Assembly (NCBI GenBank): GCA_038750655.1
Contig: JBCDGZ010000247.1
Location: 1-5,987, forward strand
DNA from: JBCDGZ01 sp038750655
Lineage (GTDB): Bacteria > Bacteroidota > Bacteroidia > Chitinophagales > Saprospiraceae
Length of the DNA: 5,987 nucleotides
Direction: 5' to 3'
Shown: piece by piece, positions 1 through 5,987 of the stretch
Layout of the letters: each line of letters opens with the position of its first letter
Numbering within the stretch: position 1 is the first letter of the stretch
Made by a program: the position numbers and the translations under genes
The notes under the pieces: model-generated
Databases searched by the model: none
The model's input: only the letters and a program-made list of their open reading frames with translations
What the model was told of the DNA's origin: nothing

Positions 1-221
1 AGTGCTTATGGATTTCATAACACAGGGTTTTAAAGGCTTACAAATTATTTCTACTAGAGATGCCCTATCGGCCGAAAGTGGACTTCATTTTTGAAATTGT
101 CGCTTTAGTTACGAAAGCAAGAGGGGGTTTAGATTTCGGAGAGGTCATTTTTTTGAAAAAAATTTCATTATTTTCAGCTTTCAACGCTTGGCACTACCTT
201 TTTCCCCCATAATCAACGACT
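1..221. other. A/T-rich leader upstream of the CHAT gene, no convincing gene
   Basis: This stretch precedes the CHAT gene. A plus-strand frame is open from the left edge to a TGA at 92-94 (about 30 codons, ending SAESGLHF) and could be the tail of an upstream gene. A run of this length is not improbable by chance, and I recognise no family. A 50-codon ATG frame at 60-212 also exists but has no ribosome binding site and no recognisable content. The stretch around 148-173 holds T- and A-tracts. The sequence TACCTTTT at 195-202 resembles the Bacteroidota -7 element TAnnTTTG in 7 of 8 positions. It has a poor -33 candidate (TTTC at 172-175, 19 bases upstream). This would give a leader of only about a dozen bases, so it is a weak promoter candidate. 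No operator, riboswitch or terminator could be supported. Confidence 0.5.
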
Positions 222-3200
222 ATGAATCTTTCAGATGCCCTCCTCTTTTCGACCGAACTCACTAGAAAGCAACACGAGGAAACAATTGAAAGAATCTACT
301 TGCGGTCAACGGATGGTCGCTTTTTTAGCCATTCGCCGGATCATATCCAAGCCGAAGGCGATCCATTCGCTGTAGACGAAAACGGCTTTCCCATTATCTA
401 CTGGAGAGAGGAAGGGGAAAGCTCTACCCTCAACTTCAACTATTTACAGCAAGCAGAAATCCACAAAAGTAATCAGCAAGTGCTTTCCTTTGGGCCTCCT
501 TCGGAGCAATCCCTCAAAGCAGGTTTTGAAGAAGAACAGCAGTACACGACCTACCGCCACTATTTACACCGAGCAGTAATGCTGATTGGCCCAGAACGCT
601 TATCCGAAAAAATCAATCTGTTTAAACTGGCCTTAAAGTACCGGCCGGAAGGCTACGAAGCCTGGATGGGTTTGGCCTTTACGTATTTGGGGAGAGAGGA
701 GAAAGCGGCTGAAGAGGCTTTTTATCGCTATCTCCTCTATAAGCCCGCCTCCGTAGACAATGCCTATTCTAAGTTGGCGAAAGAGACGCTCGAAAAAGCG
801 GGCAGAGCCATCCCTGCTGGCAAAGACATTCCCCTAACAGATCATGATAAAATAGACACCATTATTGTCAATCATAAGGACAAATCAATTGTCTACCAAA
901 TTCCTAATCCTACTGATCATAGCCTCAACGACATTGGAAAGCGCTTAAATCAATACTTGCTAACCCCAGATTGGATCAAAGCCTTTTTTATGGTGGAAGA
1001 TCATCCCGAGCTCCTGTCACGGCCCGCCACGGTAATGATTGAAATAGAGTTGGAGAAACTACTCGACACGCCCTCCTACTCCTTGGCTTTTGATCGCTCG
1101 GTGGCGTTGAAAAGATCATTTAAACAATCTCCGCTGAAAGTATTTGCAAAAAAATTGGGCTATTCTCCAGTAGAACTGAATAGCATTTCTAAAGGTATTG
1201 AAGCCATTCAACCCCTCGTCGTCAAAATCATCAATGCACCTACTGCTGCTGAAAAAAATCAACTCATCAAAGATCAGCTGGCCTTTTTTACATCAAATAA
1301 TGTTCATGGATTTTTGGGCTTTTTCCGATCAAGACAGCAAAGCTCTGACATCCAGGATGTCGTTAATGAAATCATTTGGATCCTCTATGGTAACCAATTT
1401 CATCCGCTTGAGGAGTTGCTCTTTAGAACCGAGAACGAACAACAACAAAAGTTACGAAAGTTTAATACCGCGTATAATCGTATTCTCATTCATGGTGCCT
1501 ATGATCAACTTGATGAGCTGATTGAAGGCTTACATGGTTTTATAAAAACCCCCGAATTGCAAGAGCACCAGATGCTGTTTATTGAAACTCATCACACATT
1601 AATTAGAGCCTATGAGCTAAAAATTGACCACCATAACCAACCCAGCTTATTCCCTCAAGTGATGGATTTATTCCAGCCCATCATGGATATGGTCAAAAAG
1701 GGAACCCGGCTCTATGTTGAAACGGCGAGCCTCCTAGCCTTGATCCTCCGAGCACTCAGCCAACACAATGGCAGCACCAAGCAGGAAGATGATGCGGAAA
1801 ACATCTTGCTTGACGCCCTGAATGATGTTCCTTTGAGAACGACGGAGTACGGAGTGATGTGTAATCAATTGGGCATCTACTACCGAAAAAAGGCAAAGTA
1901 TGGAGACAGTGAAAAGTACCTCTTGAAAGCAAGAGATTTTATGCAAAGTGCCATCCTCAACGAGGATCGACAGTCCATGTCGGGAGCTTTGTATCAAGGT
2001 AATCTGGGAAATATCTACAACGATCTGTACGAGCTAACCGGGCGCATTTCCTATCAAGATCAAGCCATCGGCAGCTTTGAATCTGCCCTGGGAATACTTG
2101 GCTCCGATAACGCTCAGAACCATGTGAGCTATAATGGCCTGGGCATAGCCTTTAGCCACAGAGGAAGGATTTTCCAATCACCGGAGTTTTTACGGCGAAG
2201 CGAGGACTACTACCAGACCAACCTCCAGCAGGAGCAAGCAAGAGCAGAAAACCTAAACACCACTAAACTACACGCCTACAATAACCTGGGCTTGACGGCT
2301 ATTCGTCATTACTTAATCCGCCAAGAGGTAGCCAGCTTGAACAAAGCCCTACAATATTCTAAAGTTCCTTACCAATACGCACAGCAACAAACCTTTTTTG
2401 AAGCTTCCATCTGGCAGCAAAATCACGCCTATGCCCTCCTCCTGGCTTACCAGCATTCGGGTAACCAAAACTTTTTGTCTTCCTCCTGGGAAATCCTCCG
2501 ATCCATCTATAAGCAGTACTCCACCAGAAATGTCAATTTATATTTCTACGATGCTATGGCCAATTACGAAGTATTTAAATTGGAAGGGAAGGAGCAATTT
2601 CTGGAAAATACTTTTGCGCGAATAGACATCTGCCTAAAATTTATTTTCCAACACCGGGGATATATGCAACTACTGGAACCCTTCCTTTTCTTTGTTGACC
2701 TGATCAATCAACACCCCTCTTATCTTCCCCAGTACCAACATCATATTCAAGAAGCAATCAAAGGATTCGAATACCTGGTTAAAAATCAAAGCAACTATGA
2801 ACACAAAAAACCTTACATTGATTACTACAATATATTTTTAGAAAAAAGCCTTCCCGCCTTCGTTCTGATGGGCCTTTTTGAAGACCTCCTACAACTGCTA
2901 GAAAGTTCTATTGCCAATATCTTTAGCTCCCGTATAGATTTTTCTATGCTCAACACCATCACTTCAAATTCAGCAACAGACGATGAAGGAATCAGGAATT
3001 TATTGATCATCAAAGACGGTATTTGGAACAATACCCGATTGCTAGACCAAGAAGAGTTATCTATCCAGGAAAGAACAAAACTGCAAAAATCGATTCTCGA
3101 CCTGGAAAAAGAACTAGAGGAAACGCTCGTCAAAATAAGGGCCCTTCCCGGCCAGGAAAACTTTGGTCGAGCCATTACCTACAACGATATTCTGGCGCTA

Positions 3201-4325
3201 TCCAAGGACCATCCGATTCTTTACTGCATCAGTGGCCTTAAAGGAGGAGTACTGCTGCTGCTGGACAAAGGGACCATCACTTCCTATGAAGTTCCGGAGT
3301 TGAAAGACCATACCATTGATGATTTACTAGATACCCTATATGGCCACTCTAATCAACTTCAAAAGAAGGACATCGACGAATGGGCGATGAGATCAGGGCG
3401 GTGGATTGGGCAAACGATTTTCTCCCCTATCTTCGAAAAATTAAAGCATAGGGAGGTTTATCTAATCACCATCGGAAAGGTGAGTTTGCTTCCTATTCAG
3501 ATTGCCTCTTTATCCATTGACGGTGAGGAGCAGTATGTCATCGACCAATTGCTATTGAAAAGGGTCAGCAGCGTTACCCTCCTGAAAAAATTATTGGTCC
3601 TCGACAAGCAGGACGCCCTTTCTTCCATCCTCTTTGTTGATAATCCAGAGACCGTATTGGACCAAACCTTAGAGTACGCAGATATGGAAGTGGGCTTGAT
3701 CAGTCGTCACTTTGATCGTTCTTCCAGACTATCGGCAGATAGTGCGACCCAGGAGAATCTCAAGACCAAGATGCACCACGCCCAAATTCTTCACATGGCC
3801 TGCCATAGTTTTGCCAATGTTGACGATCCTCTTAAAAGTGGATTCCAATTGATCATGGAGGAAACCATGACCATCGAAGATTTGATGAACATCCAGCATA
3901 TTAATCTCCGGGTAGCCATCCTGGCGTCGTGCCAATCCGGCCTGATCAATCGCAATATCCCTAGCGAATGGGTAAGTATTCCGGCGGCCTTGGCCTACGC
4001 TGGTGTTCCGAGCACGATTGCCTCCAACTGGTTGGTGGACGATGAAGCGACCTGCTTTTTAATGCTCAAATTTTACAGGCTGTGGAACCATACCATAGCA
4101 CACATCCCAGAGGCCCTACAAGCCGCTCAAAGCTGGCTAAGAGGTGTAACAATAGATGATCTGGTCAACCTCCTGGAAGATCAATTGTCGGAACAAAATG
4201 AGCAGGATACGGACTTGACCGCAAAGATCGAACAAAAACTAGCCAATTACTATACTAGAAATCCCAATGACTTTCCGTTTAAATCTCCTTATTATTGGGG
4301 CGCATTTTATTATTTTGGTCAATAA
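222..4325 (+). CDS. TPR-rich protein with C-terminal CHAT (caspase-like) protease domain
   Basis: Probably a cytoplasmic regulated cysteine protease: there is no signal peptide or membrane segment. The N-terminal 100 residues match nothing I know. A TPR-like helical pair lies at about 114-190 (AWMGLAFTYLGREEKA). About 250-530 is helical and unassigned. Clear TPR-like helices occupy about 535-715 (CNQLGIYYRKK, GNLGNIYNDL, YNGLGIAFSHRG, YNNLGLTAIRHY). More helical sequence follows, then a charged coiled-coil-like helix at about 939-976. The CHAT domain spans about 990-1366: an opening strand (HPILYCISGLKGGVLLLL, from 997), the His motif HMACHS (catalytic H1195), the Cys motif ASCQSG (catalytic C1237), the family block AALAYAGVPSTIASNWLVDDEAT, and a typical end, SPYYWGAFYYFG. 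Both dyad residues are present, so activity is expected. In characterised CHAT proteins the TPR part binds a trigger or partner and controls the protease. ATG 222 is the first start after an in-frame TAA at 210-212; there is no Shine-Dalgarno sequence. It is followed after 14 bases by the 4340 gene. The CHAT call is firm; substrate and trigger are unknown. Confidence 0.95.
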   Translation: MNLSDALLFSTELTRKQHEETIERIYLRSTDGRFFSHSPDHIQAEGDPFAVDENGFPIIYWREEGESSTLNFNYLQQAEIHKSNQQVLSFGPPSEQSLKAGFEEEQQYTTYRHYLHRAVMLIGPERLSEKINLFKLALKYRPEGYEAWMGLAFTYLGREEKAAEEAFYRYLLYKPASVDNAYSKLAKETLEKAGRAIPAGKDIPLTDHDKIDTIIVNHKDKSIVYQIPNPTDHSLNDIGKRLNQYLLTPDWIKAFFMVEDHPELLSRPATVMIEIELEKLLDTPSYSLAFDRSVALKRSFKQSPLKVFAKKLGYSPVELNSISKGIEAIQPLVVKIINAPTAAEKNQLIKDQLAFFTSNNVHGFLGFFRSRQQSSDIQDVVNEIIWILYGNQFHPLEELLFRTENEQQQKLRKFNTAYNRILIHGAYDQLDELIEGLHGFIKTPELQEHQMLFIETHHTLIRAYELKIDHHNQPSLFPQVMDLFQPIMDMVKKGTRLYVETASLLALILRALSQHNGSTKQEDDAENILLDALNDVPLRTTEYGVMCNQLGIYYRKKAKYGDSEKYLLKARDFMQSAILNEDRQSMSGALYQGNLGNIYNDLYELTGRISYQDQAIGSFESALGILGSDNAQNHVSYNGLGIAFSHRGRIFQSPEFLRRSEDYYQTNLQQEQARAENLNTTKLHAYNNLGLTAIRHYLIRQEVASLNKALQYSKVPYQYAQQQTFFEASIWQQNHAYALLLAYQHSGNQNFLSSSWEILRSIYKQYSTRNVNLYFYDAMANYEVFKLEGKEQFLENTFARIDICLKFIFQHRGYMQLLEPFLFFVDLINQHPSYLPQYQHHIQEAIKGFEYLVKNQSNYEHKKPYIDYYNIFLEKSLPAFVLMGLFEDLLQLLESSIANIFSSRIDFSMLNTITSNSATDDEGIRNLLIIKDGIWNNTRLLDQEELSIQERTKLQKSILDLEKELEETLVKIRALPGQENFGRAITYNDILALSKDHPILYCISGLKGGVLLLLDKGTITSYEVPELKDHTIDDLLDTLYGHSNQLQKKDIDEWAMRSGRWIGQTIFSPIFEKLKHREVYLITIGKVSLLPIQIASLSIDGEEQYVIDQLLLKRVSSVTLLKKLLVLDKQDALSSILFVDNPETVLDQTLEYADMEVGLISRHFDRSSRLSADSATQENLKTKMHHAQILHMACHSFANVDDPLKSGFQLIMEETMTIEDLMNIQHINLRVAILASCQSGLINRNIPSEWVSIPAALAYAGVPSTIASNWLVDDEATCFLMLKFYRLWNHTIAHIPEALQAAQSWLRGVTIDDLVNLLEDQLSEQNEQDTDLTAKIEQKLANYYTRNPNDFPFKSPYYWGAFYYFGQ

Positions 4326-4339
4326 AAACGCATTAAATT

Positions 4340-5476
4340 ATGGCCCAGAAAATTGTCGGCGTTCTGCCTCCAATCTATATACCAGGCGAAGAAGGCGATT
4401 CCACCGTACAGCTTGGAGAAGATTACTTTTTTATGAAAGTGGTAGATATGCAGCTGGCCTATCACGGAAGATTTGGCGAACAGGCCAAGCAAATCCTCTT
4501 GGTGTCTAATGTTGCCTTCGATCATCCAAAGATCGGCCAGGAGTCGGTATCTTCTCTACGAAAAATTCAGAAGTTAAAAAGAAACACCAGCCTTAAAGTG
4601 GGCTTTTCTCAAAACCTGACCAACTTGCTGCCCTGCGTCATTCCGTCTATCAAACTGGGCTTTGAGCTGATCGTTGATAATTCAGATAAGTTTGAAGACT
4701 TGCAGAAAATCGTCAACAACGACTACTTCACGACGGCCATCGGTTTTGCTACGGGAGAAATGGAAGTCGCCAAAACGCTTTCTAAATTATCTCAGGGCAT
4801 CATCGGTTACTTCTTGGATAGCGACAAACAAAAGACCCTACTTCATTTCAACGGGGAATTTAATTTCTTCAATGGCAGCATCAAAGAAGGCTATTATCTG
4901 ATCATCGGCAGCCAGAATAAAAAGTATCCTCTGCCTCCGCCCACCCTCGCTTGGACGATCCATAATGGGCAGGTGCAAGCCGAAGGGTTTGATCTTAAAG
5001 ATTACTCCTATTTTGTAATAAAACTGGGTAAGGTCAAGGCCAGAACCCGGTATTTGAGTCTGGAAACAGATTGGAACAAAAAACTCAATCAGGCAGAAGA
5101 CTTACTCAAGAACCTGGATCGCTTTTCGATCGAAAAAGACAGCTATTTGAAGGATCGCTGGGACCAATGCCTATCCTTGTTGAAAGAAGCGCAGGTGTTG
5201 ATTCGCAACGACGTAAATTTTTTGCCGAGGGAGGCCGACCAGATCATTAATGCTTCTTTTCATTTTTGTGAACAACAATTAGAAGCCACTCAGCCGCAAC
5301 GATCGCGAGACTCCGCCAACCAGCCAACGTCTCCTCTTTTCTCAGCCGCTTTTCTTTCGGAAGGTCGGCAAATCCTTGGCATCGAAGCAGAGGAGGACCT
5401 GGAAGCGCCTACCCTAGAATATACATCGGCCATTCGAAAGAGCCGGCAATTCTTTAAAAAAGAAGGTTGGCTGTAG
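4340..5476 (+). CDS. Uncharacterised 378-residue protein, probable partner of the CHAT protease
   Basis: I do not recognise this protein. It starts 14 bases after the stop of the CHAT gene, on the same strand, so co-transcription is very likely. The start lacks a Shine-Dalgarno sequence but follows an A-rich stretch. It has no signal peptide and no clear transmembrane helix. A hydrophobic stretch (NLLPCVIPSIKLGFELIV) lies at about 93-111. About 130-160 is mixed, with small and hydrophobic residues (IGFATGEMEVAKTLSKL). About 164-243 looks beta-rich with alternating aromatic and hydrophobic residues (HFNGEFNFFNG, YYLIIGSQ, SYFVIKLGKV). About 245-315 is helical and charged. A polar Pro/Ser/Gln/Arg linker at about 316-335 leads to a short basic tail ending QFFKKEGWL. 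By analogy with CHAT-substrate operons it may be the protease's substrate or effector, with the linker a plausible cleavage region. That is inference: no pore-forming, nuclease or other effector motif is visible. A sensor or scaffold subunit is equally possible. The gene is firm, its function is not. Confidence 0.9.
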   Translation: MAQKIVGVLPPIYIPGEEGDSTVQLGEDYFFMKVVDMQLAYHGRFGEQAKQILLVSNVAFDHPKIGQESVSSLRKIQKLKRNTSLKVGFSQNLTNLLPCVIPSIKLGFELIVDNSDKFEDLQKIVNNDYFTTAIGFATGEMEVAKTLSKLSQGIIGYFLDSDKQKTLLHFNGEFNFFNGSIKEGYYLIIGSQNKKYPLPPPTLAWTIHNGQVQAEGFDLKDYSYFVIKLGKVKARTRYLSLETDWNKKLNQAEDLLKNLDRFSIEKDSYLKDRWDQCLSLLKEAQVLIRNDVNFLPREADQIINASFHFCEQQLEATQPQRSRDSANQPTSPLFSAAFLSEGRQILGIEAEEDLEAPTLEYTSAIRKSRQFFKKEGWL

Positions 5477-5512
5477 GGACTGCGGAAGCATTAGTGATGG
5501 CCTGAGTACTGC

Positions 5513-5899
5513 TTAGCGCAGCAGCGTGACATCGCCAGTTCTGAAAACGGTGCGGCCGTTGGCCATGCGGAGCCAGAGCTGATAGACGTAGACGCCGCTG
5601 GCCAGCGGCTCGCCGGCGGCGGTGCCGTCCCAGCCGCTGCGGGCCTCGTTGGGCAGAAAGCGGACCGACTGGTGCCGAAGGCCACCCCAGCGATCAAAGA
5701 CCTGAAGCTTTAAGACCTCCGCAACCTGCTCATCAGCGTACACCGTGAAGTAATCATTGAACTGATCTCCGTTAGGGCTGAAGGCATTCGGGATGTAGAT
5801 GCCATCTTCGACGATCCGAACCCTGACGGCGATGCTTGCGGTGGCAATGCAGCCCCACTCGTTTTCTAGGGTCACCTCGAAAACTTGGTTGTTGTTCAA
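5513..5899 (-). CDS. C-terminal end of a secreted T9SS type B cargo protein (CHU_C sorting domain), 5' end broken
   Basis: This is the last about 127 residues of what should be a much larger exported or surface protein. Numbering from the first codon at 5899, residues about 5-32 look like the end of an Ig/PKD-like repeat (VTLENEWGCIATASIAV). Residues 34-128 are the gliding-motility-associated C-terminal domain: IYIPNAFSPNGD (34-45), NDYF (48-51), LKLQVFDRWGG (63-73), GWDGT (89-93), GVYVYQL (102-108), GDVTLLR (122-128, end). In Bacteroidota this domain directs outer-membrane export through the type IX secretion system and anchoring at the cell surface. The apparent TTG start at 5897-5899 is not real. 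Genuine coding ends at about 5893/5894, where the sequence folds back into a reverse-complement copy and an in-frame stop appears upstream (TAA, 5903-5905). The gene converges on the 4340 gene with 36 bases between them. Its GC content reaches about 77% at 5581-5640, far above the plus-strand genes. The product class is firm; the identity of the full protein cannot be known from this end. Confidence 0.88.
   Translation of the reverse strand: MNNNQVFEVTLENEWGCIATASIAVRVRIVEDGIYIPNAFSPNGDQFNDYFTVYADEQVAEVLKLQVFDRWGGLRHQSVRFLPNEARSGWDGTAAGEPLASGVYVYQLWLRMANGRTVFRTGDVTLLR
5669..5762 (+). repeat. Left arm of a perfect 94-bp inverted repeat
   Basis: Every base pairs with 5894-5987 in reverse complement (position x pairs with 11656 minus x). 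The arm lies within the CHU_C sorting domain and covers about residues 46-77 of the minus-strand product, from the residue before FNDYF to RHQ. Identity stops abruptly at 5762/5894: the next pair, 5763 and 5893, does not match. Confidence 0.97.
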
Positions 5900-5987
5900 T
5901 GATTACTTCACGGTGTACGCTGATGAGCAGGTTGCGGAGGTCTTAAAGCTTCAGGTCTTTGATCGCTGGGGTGGCCTTCGGCACCAG
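5894..5987 (-). repeat. Right arm of the 94-bp inverted repeat, running off the window end
   Basis: This is an exact reverse complement of 5669-5762, separated from it by a 131-base spacer (5763-5893). It continues to the last base, so the true arm may be longer. Read on the plus strand it encodes the same sorting-domain piece (FNDYFTVYADEQ to RHQ, 5895-5987). Its upstream side is antisense of the minus-strand gene rather than the domain's expected IPNAFSPNGD block. It is therefore not a second intact gene, and the 5893/5894 joint is a rearrangement or a chimeric joint. Confidence 0.97.

Noticed and set aside
1..94. Open frame from the left edge ending in TGA at 92-94, possible C-terminus of an upstream gene
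   Set aside because: About 30 stop-free codons are likely enough by chance, and I see no family motif. It is mentioned in the leader entry only.
152..176. TTTG (152-155) with TATTTTCA (169-176) as a Bacteroidota-type promoter
   Set aside because: The spacer is only 13 bases, too short for the usual arrangement, and the -7 element matches incompletely.
60..212. 50-codon plus-strand ATG frame ending just before the CHAT gene
   Set aside because: It has no ribosome binding signal, runs through T- and A-tracts typical of intergenic DNA, and its product resembles nothing known. Its stop merely bounds the CHAT gene start.
4340..5476. Bacterial gasdermin or known Csx30-like identity for the CHAT partner
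   Set aside because: The length, the charged helical C-terminal third and the lack of recognisable family motifs do not support either name. Only the genomic arrangement is similar.
5477..5512. Possible bidirectional terminator between the convergent genes (short AAGC/GCTT complementarity and the AGTACT palindrome)
   Set aside because: The stem is only four base pairs with a bulge and a large loop, and there is no T-tract on either side.
5894..5987. A second, plus-strand T9SS sorting-domain gene starting near the right edge
   Set aside because: The coding similarity is only the exact reverse-complement copy of the left arm. The expected upstream IPNAFSPNGD block is absent and replaced by antisense sequence.

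Overview
The window looks like a fragment of a Bacteroidota chromosome, most likely from a Saprospiria-like lineage (Lewinella/Haliscomenobacter type). The main evidence is the protein end encoded on the minus strand at the right side. It is a textbook CHU_C / gliding-motility-associated C-terminal domain, the type B sorting signal of the type IX secretion system, which is confined to Bacteroidota. The two plus-strand genes start without Shine-Dalgarno sequences, behind A/T-rich leaders, which fits the same phylum. No RNA gene, CRISPR array or transposase is visible.

Layout: positions 1-221 are an A/T-rich leader with no convincing gene. Positions 222-4325 (+) encode a 1367-residue cytoplasmic protein. 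It has a long helical TPR-type body and a C-terminal CHAT (caspase-like) protease domain with an intact His1195/Cys1237 dyad. Fourteen bases later, 4340-5476 (+) encodes a 378-residue protein that I do not recognise, almost certainly in the same operon. After a 36-base convergent gap, 5513 to about 5893 (-) encodes the C-terminal end of a large secreted T9SS cargo protein, in noticeably more GC-rich DNA.

The last 94 bases of the window (5894-5987) are a perfect reverse complement of 5669-5762, which lies inside the T9SS gene. This fold-back breaks the reading frame of that gene at about 5893/5894. It is either a chimeric sequence end or a real inverted duplication.

Biological reading: TPR-CHAT proteins in bacteria are often regulated proteases that cleave a partner encoded next door; Csx29/Csx30 of type III-E CRISPR and CHAT-gasdermin pairs are known cases. 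The two-gene unit at 222-5476 has this architecture and is the best candidate here for an undescribed system. The partner's function and any defence role are inference only. The T9SS gene is probably unrelated to the pair.
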